NCBI RefSeq assembly: GCF_028994805.1 | Contig: NZ_JAJQQP010000017.1 | Location: 959 to 64,958, forward strand | DNA length: 64,000 nucleotides | Direction of reading: 5' to 3' | Source of the DNA: Promicromonospora iranensis | GTDB lineage: Bacteria > Actinomycetota > Actinomycetes > Actinomycetales > Cellulomonadaceae | Shown here: positions 8,198-16,957 of the stretch, in pieces | How positions within the stretch are numbered: position 1 is the first letter of the stretch | Layout of the letters: each line of letters begins with the position of its first letter | Notes under the pieces: model-generated | Database searches by the model: none | Told to the model about the DNA's origin: nothing | The model's input: only the letters and a program-made list of their open reading frames with translations | Made by a program: the position numbers and the translations under genes

Positions 8198-9043
8198 TCA
8201 CCGCACGAGAAGCCTCCGCATCGCGGCCACCTCCGCCGGTACGGGCCGACGGCGGCGGAGCGCGGCGGGCGCCTCGCACAGGCCCCGGACCACGCCGGAC
8301 CTGTGGTTCGGGCTCTGCGCCGCGACCTGCCGGATCCGGCCGACGGCGTCGCGCCACGGCAGCCGCATCAGCGCGGTGAGCGTCGCAGCACGGGCCATCG
8401 CGTGCTGCCGCGCGCCCGGCGGCTGCCGGCTCGGTGACGGGTGGTGGTGCACCACCACATCCTGCACGTAGGACATCGCCCAGCCGCCGGCCGCGAGGTC
8501 GAGCGCGAGCCGCTCCTCCTCGCCGGGAAACCGGACCACGGGGTCGAAGCCGCCCGAGGCCAGGAAGGCGCTCCGGCGGACCATCGTGGCGCACGCCACG
8601 AAGCCCAGGAGCGCACTCCCGGGCACCGAGACCTCCTGTGGCAGCGGCGACGCGGCCATCTCCTCGCTCACCGGGTCGGTGCGCTCCTCGGAACCGACAA
8701 GAATCTTGGCGCAGACCAGACCGAGCCGGGGGTGGTCGGCCAGCACGTCCGCGGCGTCGTGCAGCGAACCCGGCGCCCACCACGAGTCGTCGTCGGCGAA
8801 GGCGACGAACGGCGTCGTCGCGGCCCGGGCCCCGATGGTCCGGGCCACGGCGCCGACGTTCCGCGGCAGCCGGATCACCCGCACCTCGGGAAAGGTCGCC
8901 GCGACGGCGTCGGCGCTGCCGTCGGTGGAGCCGTTGTCGACCAGGATCACCCGTGCCCGGTGGGCGGGCAGCGAGGCGAGCAGCTCGTCCCGGCGGTCTC
9001 GACTCGCGACCACGACGGTGACTCGCTCGTCCTCGATGTCCAT
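8198..9043 (-). CDS. Family 2 glycosyltransferase
   Basis: A 281-residue GT-A fold enzyme. 'VTVVVASRDRRDELLASLP' and 'ILVDNGSTDGSADAV' are the GT2 N-terminal signatures, and 'FVAFADDDSWW' holds the DDD/DxD nucleotide-sugar metal site. The middle 'ACATMVRRSAFLASGGFDP' motif is typical of acceptor-side GT2 enzymes. There are no membrane segments, so it acts in the cytoplasm or is peripheral. ATG 9043 follows GGGAGG; an upstream in-frame start at 9127 lacks a site and crosses the tandem repeat at 9071-9102. The sugar and acceptor are unknown. Confidence 0.88.
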   Translation of the reverse strand: MDIEDERVTVVVASRDRRDELLASLPAHRARVILVDNGSTDGSADAVAATFPEVRVIRLPRNVGAVARTIGARAATTPFVAFADDDSWWAPGSLHDAADVLADHPRLGLVCAKILVGSEERTDPVSEEMAASPLPQEVSVPGSALLGFVACATMVRRSAFLASGGFDPVVRFPGEEERLALDLAAGGWAMSYVQDVVVHHHPSPSRQPPGARQHAMARAATLTALMRLPWRDAVGRIRQVAAQSPNHRSGVVRGLCEAPAALRRRRPVPAEVAAMRRLLVR

Positions 9044-9070
9044 CGTCGCCTCCCAGCGTCTCGACGTCGG

Positions 9071-9102
9071 CCGACCTTCTCCAGCGCCGACCTTCTCCAG
9101 CG
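9071..9102. repeat. 16-bp perfect tandem duplication
   Basis: CCGACCTTCTCCAGCG occurs twice head to tail (9071-9086, 9087-9102) in the divergent intergenic region upstream of the glycosyltransferase gene. A second short tandem, TGACACCGTCTG twice at 9258-9281, lies just before the zinc-finger gene. Both look like recent slippage duplications. Confidence 0.7.
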
Positions 9103-9300
9103 TGGGCGCGGTCCGGTCCAGCCGCATCCCCGAGAGCGGTCGCCGACCGCACGGGGCCGGACGGCGCTCGACGTCTGCCCTGGTGGTGTATCACCGTCGG
9201 GTCGCGCGACTCCCGACTCGTGTGGAAATGTTGCCCAGCGAGCCGGGACTCCGTGTTTGACACCGTCTGTGACACCGTCTGGAGAGAGGGACAGGTTGGC

Positions 9301-9744
9301 GTGACGACCACTGGCGGTCCCCGGATCGGCGGTGCGCTCACCGGCCTCCACGCCGCACGCCGGACCGCTGTCTCCGAGCTCCGCTCCACGCTCGCGGTTC
9401 TGAACGTGCCGAGCGGACCCGCCGACTCCGGGAGCAGGCCTGACGCCGCACCCTTCGCCGTTCGTGGCACGCGCACGCGGGTCGTGCGCCGGCCCGAGTG
9501 CCGCGCCACCCGGGCCGCGTTGCACGACTATCTCCACAAGCGCCTGGTACCCAGTCGGCGCCACCGCGTCGAGGTGCACCTGGACCGCTGCGGTGAGTGC
9601 ACCCGCGCGTTCATCGATGTCCGGGAGGTCTCCTGGGCGCTCCGAGGCCTCGGGCGACAGCTGGACCGGCTGGCCACGCACGACCAGGCGTCCGTGCCCT
9701 TCGACATCCGCAGCGGCCATGGGGTGTCCGACCTCGAGCCGTGA
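9301..9744 (+). CDS. zf-HC2 (anti-sigma-factor-type) zinc-finger protein
   Basis: A 147-residue soluble protein. Residues 67-107 match the ZAS/zf-HC2 domain: Cys67 (PECRATRAALHDYL), then His93-x3-Cys97-x2-Cys100 (HLDRCGEC). These four residues bind zinc in anti-sigma factors such as RsrA. It has no transmembrane helix and no sigma-factor gene adjacent, so it may be a soluble orphan. The N-terminal ~55 residues are unrelated to the family and Gly/Ala/Ser-rich. GTG 9301 is preferred by distance to the finger, but its ribosome-binding site (GAGAGGGACAGG) is poorly spaced; an earlier start at 9220 is possible. Confidence 0.72.
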   Translation: MTTTGGPRIGGALTGLHAARRTAVSELRSTLAVLNVPSGPADSGSRPDAAPFAVRGTRTRVVRRPECRATRAALHDYLHKRLVPSRRHRVEVHLDRCGECTRAFIDVREVSWALRGLGRQLDRLATHDQASVPFDIRSGHGVSDLEP

Positions 9745-9758
9745 CCCGCGTCCGGCGC

Positions 9759-11273
9759 TCACCTGACGTTCTTGCCCTCCGCCGGGATCAGCCGCCACGC
9801 GACGACGGCGGCGAGCGCGGTCAGCACTGCCGCGACGACGCACGCCACCTGGAGGGACGCGACGAACGCTTCCTTGGCCGCCTCCAGCACGTCCGCCCGC
9901 TCACCGGCTACCGCTACCGCCGCGGCCAGCGAGTCGCCGGCCTGTACCCGGGCGTCCGCCGTCAGGTCGGCGGGCAGCGCGACGCGCGCCTGGTAGCCGA
10001 GGGTGACGAGCGAGCCGAGCACCGCGACACCGAGCGCGACCCCGAGCTCGTAGGCCGTCTCGGAGATCGCCGACGCCCCGCCCGCCTTGGCGGGCGGCAC
10101 GGCGGAGACGACGGCGTCGGTGGTCAGCGTCATGGCCAGCCCCACACCCAGGCCCGCGGGCACCAGGGCGAGCGCGAGCCAGACGTACTGGTCGGCGCCT
10201 TCGGCCGCCGCGATGGCGACCATGCCGAGCGCCGTGACCGCGAGGCCGAGAGCGATCGCGGGGCCGCGGCCGAACCGGGTGATGGACCAGCCCACCACCA
10301 CGACCACGACGATGGACGCGATGGTGGCCGGGAGCTCGGCGATGCCGGCGACCAGCGGGGAGTATCCCCGCACGAGCTGCAGGTACTGCGAGAAGAAGAA
10401 CAGCATGCCGGTGAGCGCGAAGATCGCTATGAGGTTCGCCGCCACCGCACCGCTGAACGCCGGGATCTTGAACAGCCCGATGTCGAGCAGCGGACCTCGC
10501 CCGTCGGCGACCAGGCGGGCCTGACGCCGCACGAAGGTGAACCCGGAGAGCACCGCCAGCGCCAGCACGCCGATCGCCAGCGCGTCGACGCCCTCGGAGG
10601 CCGCGTGCTTGATGGCCCACACCAGCGGCATCACGGCAGCGAACGACAGCAGCACCGACGGGACGTCGAGGCGTCCGGGCTCCGGGTCCTTCGCCTCGGG
10701 CAACAGCACGGCTCCCGCGATGACGAGGACGATGACCACCGGCACGTTGACGAGGAAGACCGAGCCCCACCAGAAGTGCTCGAGCAGCGCGCCGCCGACG
10801 AGCGGCCCGACAGCGGCGCCGCCACCGGCCGCCGCCGACCACACGGCGATGGCACGGCTGCGCTCCCGCGCCTCGGGGAACAGCGTCCGGATGAGCGACA
10901 GCGTCGAGGGCATGATCGTCGCGCCCGCCACGCCGAGCAGGAGCCGGGCGAGGATGAGGATCTCGGCGCTGGGCGCGAACGCCGCCAGCGCCGAGGCCGC
11001 GCCGAACGCCGTCGAGCCGATCAGCAGGAGGCGCTTGCGCCCGACCCGGTCCGCCAGGGTGCCCATCGCGACGAGGAGCCCGGCGATGGCCAGCGAGTAG
11101 ATGTCACCGATCCAGAGCACCTGGGTGGCGGTGGGCGCGAGGTCGCGGGTCAGTGAGGGAACCGCCAGGTAGAGGACGGTTCCGTCGATGGCGAGCAGGC
11201 CGACCGCCAGCACGAGGACGGCGAGAGCTGCCCACCGGCGGCGCGTGGAGAGAGCAGGAGATGAAGCGGTCAC
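9759..11273 (-). CDS. DHA2-family (EmrB/QacA-like) MFS multidrug efflux transporter
   Basis: A 504-residue integral membrane protein with about 14 hydrophobic segments. The DHA2 pattern is clear: 'LVLAVGLLAIDGTVLYLAVPSL' in TM1 (acidic residue in the first helix), 'GTLADRVGRKRLLLIGS' as motif A, and 'LLGVAGATIMPSTLSLI' as motif C. Such pumps export lipophilic cations or antibiotics with proton antiport. GTG 11273 lies only 5 bases downstream of the operator edge (11279), so the mRNA may be leaderless or nearly so. It is divergent from and almost certainly repressed by the TetR gene at 11368. Confidence 0.92.
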   Translation of the reverse strand: MTASSPALSTRRRWAALAVLVLAVGLLAIDGTVLYLAVPSLTRDLAPTATQVLWIGDIYSLAIAGLLVAMGTLADRVGRKRLLLIGSTAFGAASALAAFAPSAEILILARLLLGVAGATIMPSTLSLIRTLFPEARERSRAIAVWSAAAGGGAAVGPLVGGALLEHFWWGSVFLVNVPVVIVLVIAGAVLLPEAKDPEPGRLDVPSVLLSFAAVMPLVWAIKHAASEGVDALAIGVLALAVLSGFTFVRRQARLVADGRGPLLDIGLFKIPAFSGAVAANLIAIFALTGMLFFFSQYLQLVRGYSPLVAGIAELPATIASIVVVVVVGWSITRFGRGPAIALGLAVTALGMVAIAAAEGADQYVWLALALVPAGLGVGLAMTLTTDAVVSAVPPAKAGGASAISETAYELGVALGVAVLGSLVTLGYQARVALPADLTADARVQAGDSLAAAVAVAGERADVLEAAKEAFVASLQVACVVAAVLTALAAVVAWRLIPAEGKNVR

Positions 11274-11278
11274 CTGAC

Positions 11279-11304
11279 AACTGTACCGTCCAGCCGGTAC
11301 AGTT
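11279..11304. promoter_or_regulatory. TetR operator between efflux pump and regulator
   Basis: AACTGTACCG (11279-11288), spacer TCCAGC, CGGTACAGTT (11295-11304): a perfect 10-bp inverted repeat with a 6-bp spacer. It sits in the 94-base divergent gap, abutting the pump start codon and 63 bases from the regulator start. This is the expected position of a TetR dimer site shutting off both genes. Confidence 0.8.
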
Positions 11305-11367
11305 TCATCGAAGTGGTCCTTGAACTGGCCCTATAGTGCATGCCGAGGGTGAGTGAGGTGTTGGTCA

Positions 11368-11928
11368 GTGGGTCGAACGGCGGGCAGGGACCCGGAGCAG
11401 ACGCGCGCCGCGCTCCTGGACGCGGCGAGCCGCCTGGTCCGCGAGCGCGGGATCTCGGCGACCCTCGACGACGTCGCCCGCCGGGCGGGGGTCTCCAAGG
11501 GCGGGCTGCTCTATCACTTCGCGAGCAAGCACGAGCTGCTCCTCGCGCTGGCGACCGACTGGCTCGAGCGGTTCCGGGTAGCAGTGCTGGCCGCGGTCCC
11601 GCCGGACGACGACGCCCCCGGTCGCCTCGTGCGTGCCTACGTGCGCGTCTCGATCGACGGCGCGCTGGACGCGGCGGCGACACGCGACGCGCTGGTGGTC
11701 ATCGCGCACCTGTCGACGGTGGACGCGGTCACCGAGCTCGCTCGCGCCGACGCGCAGCGCTGGCAGGAGGACCTGCGCGCCGACGGCCTTCCCGAGGACG
11801 TGCTCTCGCTCGTCCTCGCGGCGGCGGACGGCGTCAGCGCCCAGCCGGTGTGGGGCATGGAGCCCGCGCCGGAGGAGCTGACGCGGCTCCGTGAGCACCT
11901 GCTCGCCCTGACGGTCGTCGACCGCTAG
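11368..11928 (+). CDS. TetR-family transcriptional regulator
   Basis: A 186-residue regulator. The N-terminal HTH reads 'ALLDAASRLVRERGISATLD', 'DVARRAGVSKGGLLYHFASK', the standard TetR DNA-binding helix pair. The C-terminal all-helical part is the ligand-binding/dimerisation domain. GTG 11368 has GAGGTG seven bases upstream; GTG 11353 would add five residues. It should bind the perfect inverted repeat at 11279-11304 and repress the divergent efflux gene until an exported compound binds. Confidence 0.9.
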   Translation: MGRTAGRDPEQTRAALLDAASRLVRERGISATLDDVARRAGVSKGGLLYHFASKHELLLALATDWLERFRVAVLAAVPPDDDAPGRLVRAYVRVSIDGALDAAATRDALVVIAHLSTVDAVTELARADAQRWQEDLRADGLPEDVLSLVLAAADGVSAQPVWGMEPAPEELTRLREHLLALTVVDR

Positions 11929-11960
11929 CAGCGCAGGACCTCGGGCTCGCCTCGGCCTGG

Positions 11961-12749
11961 TCAGGCTCCGTCGCCGATCCAGGTGTCCGCGAGCGCCTCC
12001 GACCCGCGGGCGAGCAGCGCGACGTCGGCCCCGACGAGCACGAAGGACGCCCCCGCGTCGAGGTACGCCTGGGCGACCGCCGGGTCGAAGGCGTTGACGC
12101 CGACGGGTTTGCCGGCCGCGCGCACGGCGTCGAACGTCGTACGGACCGCCGCGGTGACGTCCGGGTGGGACTGCTGCCCGAGCAACCCCAGGGAGGCCGC
12201 CAGGTCGGACGGTCCGACGAAGACGCCGTCGACCCCGTCGACCGCTGCGATGGCCGCCGCGCTCTCGACCCCGGTGGCCGACTCGACCTGCACGAACAGC
12301 GAGACGTACCGGTCGGCGTCGGCCATGTAGCCCGCCACGCGGTTCCAGCGCGCGCCCCGGGAGAGCGCGCTGCCGACCCCGCGGATGCCGCGCGGTGGGT
12401 AGCGCACGGCCCGCACGACGGCGGCGGCCTGCTCGGCGGTGTCGACCATGGGCACCAGGAGGTTCTGGGCGCCCAGGTCGAGCAGCTGCTTGAGCACCAC
12501 GGCATCGTCGGACGGCGCCCGCACGAGCGGCGTGACCGGGTACGGTGCCACCGCCTGCAGGAGCGCCGCCGTGGTCTCCAGGCCGATCGGTGAGTGCTCG
12601 CCGTCGATCAGCAGCCAGTCCAGGCCCGCACCCGCGCAGATCTCGGCCACCGGGGGGCTGCCGGTGCAGACCCACATGCCGATCTGCGGCCGGTCGGAAC
12701 CGGCGATGCGGTCGCGGAGGGTGGGCGGGAGGGTCAGACGAATCGGCAC
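11961..12749 (-). CDS. hpaI: HpaI-type 2-oxo acid class II aldolase
   Basis: A 262-residue HpcH/HpaI aldolase. Catalytic and metal residues are seen in 'LIDGEHSPIGLE' (His), 'PLVRAPSDD' (Arg), 'VQVESATGVE' (metal Glu) and 'FVGPSDLAASLG' (metal Asp). In homoprotocatechuate breakdown it splits 4-hydroxy-2-oxoheptanedioate into pyruvate and succinate semialdehyde. GTG 12749 overlaps the end of hpaH by 16 bases, so it is the last gene of the coupled minus-strand operon. The succinate semialdehyde made here is the substrate of the dehydrogenase encoded at 22055. Confidence 0.92.
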   Translation of the reverse strand: MPIRLTLPPTLRDRIAGSDRPQIGMWVCTGSPPVAEICAGAGLDWLLIDGEHSPIGLETTAALLQAVAPYPVTPLVRAPSDDAVVLKQLLDLGAQNLLVPMVDTAEQAAAVVRAVRYPPRGIRGVGSALSRGARWNRVAGYMADADRYVSLFVQVESATGVESAAAIAAVDGVDGVFVGPSDLAASLGLLGQQSHPDVTAAVRTTFDAVRAAGKPVGVNAFDPAVAQAYLDAGASFVLVGADVALLARGSEALADTWIGDGA

Positions 12750-13519
12750 GAGACGGTCCCCAGCTCTCGGTAGTCGACCAGCACGGTGTCGCCGGGCTCC
12801 ACCCACACGGGTCGCGTGAAGGAGCCGGCGAGGACGATCTCCCCGGGCTCCAGGGCGGCGTCGTGCTGGGCGAGCTTGTTCGCGAGCCAGGCGACGCCGG
12901 TGGCCGGGTGGTTGAGGACCGCGGCGGCGACGCCGGACTCCTCGATGGCCTCGTTGCGGTACAGGAGCGCCGAGACCCAGCGAAGGTCGGTCTCGCCGAC
13001 CCGCACCGGGTTGCCGCCGTAGACCATGCCGCCCATCGCCGCGTTGTCGCTGATCGTGTCGACGATGGTGCGCCCGGCCATCTCGATGCGCGAGGACAGG
13101 ATCTCCAGGGCCGGCACCACGTAGTCGGTGGCGCGCAGCACGTCGAACACCGTGACGTCCGGCCCCTTGAGCCCGTCGCGCAGCACGAAGGCCAGCTCGA
13201 CCTCGATCCGGACGTTCGAGAACCGCGAGTGCTCGATGACCGACCCGTTGTCGAAGACCATGTCGGCGAAGATCGCCCCGTAGTCCGGCTCGGTGATCCC
13301 GGTGGCCGCCTGCATGACCTTGGACGTGAGCCCGATCTTGCGGCCCACGGGCCGGCGCCCGGCCTCGATGCCGCGTCGGCGCCACGTGTTCTGCACCGCG
13401 TACGAGTCCTCGACGGTCATACCGGGGTACCGCGCGGTCAGGAGCGGCACCGTGGTGCGCTCGGCCTCGGCACGGGCCAGCTCGTCGGCGATGGTGGTGA
13501 TCGTCGCGTCGTCGAGCAT
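12734..13519 (-). CDS. hpaH: 2-oxohepta-3-ene-1,7-dioate hydratase
   Basis: A 261-residue FAH-superfamily hydratase, about the length of E. coli HpaH (267). Signatures are 'VGRKIGLTSKVMQAATGITE', 'PDYGAIFADM', 'RIEVELAFVL' (metal-binding ExE), and 'LAWLANKLAQHDAALEPGEI'-type C-terminus (VAWLANKLAQHDAALEPGEI). It adds water to 2-oxohept-3-ene-1,7-dioate to give the HpaI substrate. ATG 13519 begins 11 bases after the hpaD stop. Neighbours hpaD, hpaE and hpaI make the assignment firm rather than the related MhpD-type hydratase. Confidence 0.92.
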   Translation of the reverse strand: MLDDATITTIADELARAEAERTTVPLLTARYPGMTVEDSYAVQNTWRRRGIEAGRRPVGRKIGLTSKVMQAATGITEPDYGAIFADMVFDNGSVIEHSRFSNVRIEVELAFVLRDGLKGPDVTVFDVLRATDYVVPALEILSSRIEMAGRTIVDTISDNAAMGGMVYGGNPVRVGETDLRWVSALLYRNEAIEESGVAAAVLNHPATGVAWLANKLAQHDAALEPGEIVLAGSFTRPVWVEPGDTVLVDYRELGTVSCRFV

Positions 13520-13530
13520 GCGCTCCCCCG

Positions 13531-14676
13531 TCACAGCTGGTGCCCCAGCTTGTACTCGCCCTGCTTCCACGAGGGGAGCTCGTCGGCGTCGTCCTCGGGG
13601 CGGGTGTACGAGAACCCGTCGGCACCGATGGTCACGGCCATCTCGGAGGTGTCGGTGCGGGCGGCGACGGGCTGCGGGTTGCCGTCCAGGTCCAGGACGA
13701 GCGACGCCTCGGTGTACCAGGACGGGACCACCGGGTTGCCCCACCAGTCGCGACGCTGGTTGTCGTGCACGTCCCAGGTCACCACCGGGTTGTCGGGGTC
13801 GCCCGTGTAGTAGTCCTGCGTGTAGATCTCCACGCGGTGCCCGTCCGGGTCGCGCAGGTAGAGGTAGAAGGCGTTGGACACGCCGTGCCTGCCCGGGCCG
13901 CGCTCGATGTGGTCGGACAGCCGCAGCGCGCCGAGCTTGTCGCAGATCGCGATGATGTTGTGCTTCTCGTGCGTGGCGAACGCGACGTGGTGCATGCGCG
14001 GGCCGTCGCCGCCGGTCATCGCCGTGTCGTGCACGGTCGGCTTGCGGCGCATCCAGGCCGCGTAGGTGGTGCCCTCGGCGTCCTGGATGTCCTCGGTGAC
14101 GCGGAACCCGAGATCCTCCATGAACTTCACGGCGCGCGGCACGTCCGGCGTCACCTGGTTGAAGTGGTCCAGGCGCACCAGCGCGCCCGGGGTGTGGAGG
14201 TCGTACCGCCACGCGAGGCGCTCGACGTGGTCGACGTCGTAGAAGAACTCGTACGGGAAGCCGAGCGGGTCGGTGACCCGCACCGAGTCGCCGATGCCCC
14301 GGGTGAAGCCTTCCGCACGACGCTCGACGCGGCAGCCGAGCTCCGTGTAGAAGGCGACCGCCCGGTCCAGCTCCTCCGGGCTGCGCACCCGGTAGGAGAA
14401 GGCGGCGACGGCGGCCACCTCCCCCAGGCGCAGCACCAGGTTGTGGTGGATGAACTCCTCGAGGCTGCGCAGGTAGACGGTGTCCTCGTCCTCCTCCGTG
14501 ACGACCAGGCCGAGGACGTCGACGTAGAAGTTCCGCGAGGCGGCCAGGTCGGTGACCACCAGCTCCATGTACGCGCAGCGGAGGATGTCCGGCGGGGGCG
14601 CCAGGGGCGTGGGGATCGGGTCCGCGGCGATGATCGGCGCGTCGCTGGTCACGACGGGTCCGGCCGTGTCGGTCAT
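13531..14676 (-). CDS. hpaD: 3,4-dihydroxyphenylacetate (homoprotocatechuate) 2,3-dioxygenase
   Basis: A 381-residue type I extradiol dioxygenase of the Arthrobacter/Brevibacterium HPCD type, with two vicinal-oxygen-chelate modules at about 35-150 and 165-290. The Fe/Mn ligands are His171 (RLDHFNQV), His230 or His229 (RMHHVAF) and Glu283 (HRVEIYT). It opens the ring of homoprotocatechuate between C2 and C3 with O2. The first ~28 residues are a low-complexity extension. ATG 14676 starts two bases after the hpaE stop. Because related enzymes use other catechols, the exact substrate is inferred from the full pathway around it. Confidence 0.92.
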   Translation of the reverse strand: MTDTAGPVVTSDAPIIAADPIPTPLAPPPDILRCAYMELVVTDLAASRNFYVDVLGLVVTEEDEDTVYLRSLEEFIHHNLVLRLGEVAAVAAFSYRVRSPEELDRAVAFYTELGCRVERRAEGFTRGIGDSVRVTDPLGFPYEFFYDVDHVERLAWRYDLHTPGALVRLDHFNQVTPDVPRAVKFMEDLGFRVTEDIQDAEGTTYAAWMRRKPTVHDTAMTGGDGPRMHHVAFATHEKHNIIAICDKLGALRLSDHIERGPGRHGVSNAFYLYLRDPDGHRVEIYTQDYYTGDPDNPVVTWDVHDNQRRDWWGNPVVPSWYTEASLVLDLDGNPQPVAARTDTSEMAVTIGADGFSYTRPEDDADELPSWKQGEYKLGHQL

Positions 14677-14678
14677 CT

Positions 14679-16214
14679 TCAGGCTCCCTTGCCGAAGGTT
14701 TGCTTGCCGAAAGTCGGGTTGTGCACCGTGCCGAGCGTGACGTGCACGGCCTGCTGGTCGGTGTAGAAGTCGATGGAGCGGTAGCCGCCCTCGTGCCCGA
14801 GGCCCGAGGCCTTGACCCCGCCGAACGGCGTGCGCAGGTCGCGCACGTTGTTCGAGTTGAGCCAGACCATGCCCGCCTCGATCGCCTGCGAGAAGTTGTG
14901 CGCCCGCTTCAGGTCGTTGGTCCACACGTAGGCGGCCAGCCCGTACCTGACCCCGTTGGCCAGGGCGAGCGCCTCCTCCTCGGTGTCGAACGGGGTGATG
15001 GCCACGACGGGGCCGAAGATCTCCTCCTGGAAGATCCGGGCCGACGGCGGCACGTCCGCGAAGACGGTCGGCGCCACGTAGTTGCCGGTCTCGAAGCCCT
15101 CGGGCCGGCCGCCGCCGGCCACCAGCCGGCCCTCCGTCTTGCCGATCTCGATGTAGGAGACGACCTTGTCGTAGTGCTCGGGGTGCACCAGTGCGCCGAC
15201 CTCGGTCCGCGGGTCCTGCGGGTCCCCGACCACCACTCGCTTCGCCTGCTCGGCGTAGCGCTCGACGAACTCGTCGTAGACCGCCCGCTCGACGAGGATG
15301 CGGCTGCCCGCGGTGCACCGCTCGCCGTTGAGCGAGAAGACTCCGAAGATGGTCGCGTCGATGGCGGCGTCCAGGTCGGCGTCGGCGAAGACGACGGCCG
15401 GCGACTTGCCGCCCAGCTCCATCGAGAGGCCCTTGAGGTACGGGGCGGCGTTGGCGAAGATGAGCTGACCGGTGCTGCTCTCCCCCGTGAACGAGATGAG
15501 CGGCACGTCCGGGTGCTTGACCAGCGCGTCGCCCGCCTCCTCGCCGAGGCCGTTGACCAGGTTGAACACGCCGACGGGAAGCCCCGCCTCCTCGAAGATG
15601 CCCGCCCACAGCGACGCCGACAGGGGCGTGAACTCCGCGGGCTTGAGCACCACGGTGTTCCCCGTCGCGAGCGCCGGGCCGAGCTTCCAGGACTCGAGCA
15701 TGAACGGTGTGTTCCAGGGCGTGATGAGGCCGGCGACGCCGATCGGCTTGCGGTTGACGTAGTTGATCTGGCGGCCGGGCACCTTGAAGGTGTCGTCCGC
15801 TTGCGCCACGACCAGGTCGGCGAAGAACCGGAAGTTCTCCGCGGCCCGGCGCGCCTGGCCCAGCGCCTGCGTGATCGGCAGGCCGGAGTCGAAGCTCTCC
15901 AGCTCGGCCAGCCGCGCGTCGCGGGACTCGACGATGTCGGCGATGCGGTGCAGGATCCGGGAGCGCTCGCGCGGGACCATCCTCGGCCAGGGCCCGTTCA
16001 GGAACGCGTCGCGCGCCGCGTCGACCGCCCGGTCGACGTCCGCCTGCTTTCCCGCGGCCGCCTGGAGGTACACGTCGTTGGTCACCGGTTCGAGCACGTC
16101 GAACGTGTCGCCGTCGGCCGAGTCGACGAACTTTCCCCCGATGTAGTGCTGGATGCGGTCCGGCAGGTCGGCCGGCACGTGGCGGGTCCCCTGCTGGGTC
16201 ACCTGGTTGCTCAC
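14679..16214 (-). CDS. hpaE: 5-carboxymethyl-2-hydroxymuconate semialdehyde dehydrogenase
   Basis: A 511-residue aldehyde dehydrogenase. Key sites are 'TPWNTPFMLESW' (catalytic Asn), 'SMELGGKSPAVVF' (general-base Glu) and 'NGERCTAGSRIL' (nucleophile Cys), with 'FGGVKASGLGHEGG' near the end. It oxidises the ring-cleavage product of HpaD with NAD+. GTG 16214 overlaps the stop of the GntR gene by 4 bases (GTGA) and has AGGGAG upstream. The placement immediately before hpaD, with hpaH and hpaI following, fixes its role within the ALDH superfamily. Confidence 0.92.
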   Translation of the reverse strand: MSNQVTQQGTRHVPADLPDRIQHYIGGKFVDSADGDTFDVLEPVTNDVYLQAAAGKQADVDRAVDAARDAFLNGPWPRMVPRERSRILHRIADIVESRDARLAELESFDSGLPITQALGQARRAAENFRFFADLVVAQADDTFKVPGRQINYVNRKPIGVAGLITPWNTPFMLESWKLGPALATGNTVVLKPAEFTPLSASLWAGIFEEAGLPVGVFNLVNGLGEEAGDALVKHPDVPLISFTGESSTGQLIFANAAPYLKGLSMELGGKSPAVVFADADLDAAIDATIFGVFSLNGERCTAGSRILVERAVYDEFVERYAEQAKRVVVGDPQDPRTEVGALVHPEHYDKVVSYIEIGKTEGRLVAGGGRPEGFETGNYVAPTVFADVPPSARIFQEEIFGPVVAITPFDTEEEALALANGVRYGLAAYVWTNDLKRAHNFSQAIEAGMVWLNSNNVRDLRTPFGGVKASGLGHEGGYRSIDFYTDQQAVHVTLGTVHNPTFGKQTFGKGA

Positions 16215-16957
16215 TGTGTCTCCCTGAGTGGTGTCGGGCGGGGACCGGTCCTGTCGGGCTCTGCCCTGCCGGCGCGAGCGTCCAGGAAGGCCTGCATGGT
16301 CGCCCAGCGGTGGTTGCGCGCGGCGATCTCGATCTCGAGCGGGTCGGCCCCGCCGGCGATCAGGTCGAGGATGTGGGCGTGCTCGGCCACGGAGTCCCTG
16401 GCGCGTCCGGGCACGAACGCGAAGGTGGAGTCCCGCAGCCCGGAGAGCTGGGCCCAGCCACGGTGGACCATGTCCAGCAGCAGCTTGTTGGGGCACGACT
16501 CGAACAGCACCGAGTGGAACTGGCGGTTGAGGGCGGTGAACGCGTGCGGGTCGAAGTGGTCGAGCACCGCACGCAGGTGGTCGTTCACCTCCGTCGCCCG
16601 CTGGAGGTCGGCGGCGGAGATGGCGGGCGCCGAGAGACCGGTAGCGGCTCCTTCGACGACACCGAGGGCCTGCATGGCGTCGACGTACCCGTGCTCGTCG
16701 ACCATGGCGACCCGCGCGCCGACGTTGCGCTCGTAGGTCACCAGACCCTCGGCCTCCAGGCGGCGGATCGCCTCGCGCACGGGCACGACGCTCATCGCCA
16801 GCTCGTCCGCGATGCTCTGCAGCACGAGGCGGTATCCCGGGCTCAGCTCGTGCAGCGCGATGCGGTCGCGCAGGTAGTCGTACGCGAGCTGCGACTTGCT
16901 CAGCGCACCGGCGAACGCGGTCTCGACGGCCGAAGCGGTCGCGTCTCCGCCCGTCAT
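16211..16957 (-). CDS. GntR-family (FCD) regulator of the hpa cluster
   Basis: A 248-residue FadR/FCD-type regulator. The winged helix is 'LVLQSIADELAMSVVPVREA' with 'IRRLEAEGLVTY'; the C-terminal FCD domain carries the metal-site residues in 'HAFTALNRQFHSVLF', 'AEHAHILDLI' and 'ARNHRWAT'. FCD regulators usually bind a carboxylate intermediate of the pathway they control. The gene is embedded in the operon: ATG 16957 overlaps the FAH-RraA stop (ATGA) and its own stop overlaps hpaE (GTGA). It probably acts on the divergent promoter at 18544-18717. Confidence 0.9.
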   Translation of the reverse strand: MTGGDATASAVETAFAGALSKSQLAYDYLRDRIALHELSPGYRLVLQSIADELAMSVVPVREAIRRLEAEGLVTYERNVGARVAMVDEHGYVDAMQALGVVEGAATGLSAPAISAADLQRATEVNDHLRAVLDHFDPHAFTALNRQFHSVLFESCPNKLLLDMVHRGWAQLSGLRDSTFAFVPGRARDSVAEHAHILDLIAGGADPLEIEIAARNHRWATMQAFLDARAGRAEPDRTGPRPTPLRETQ

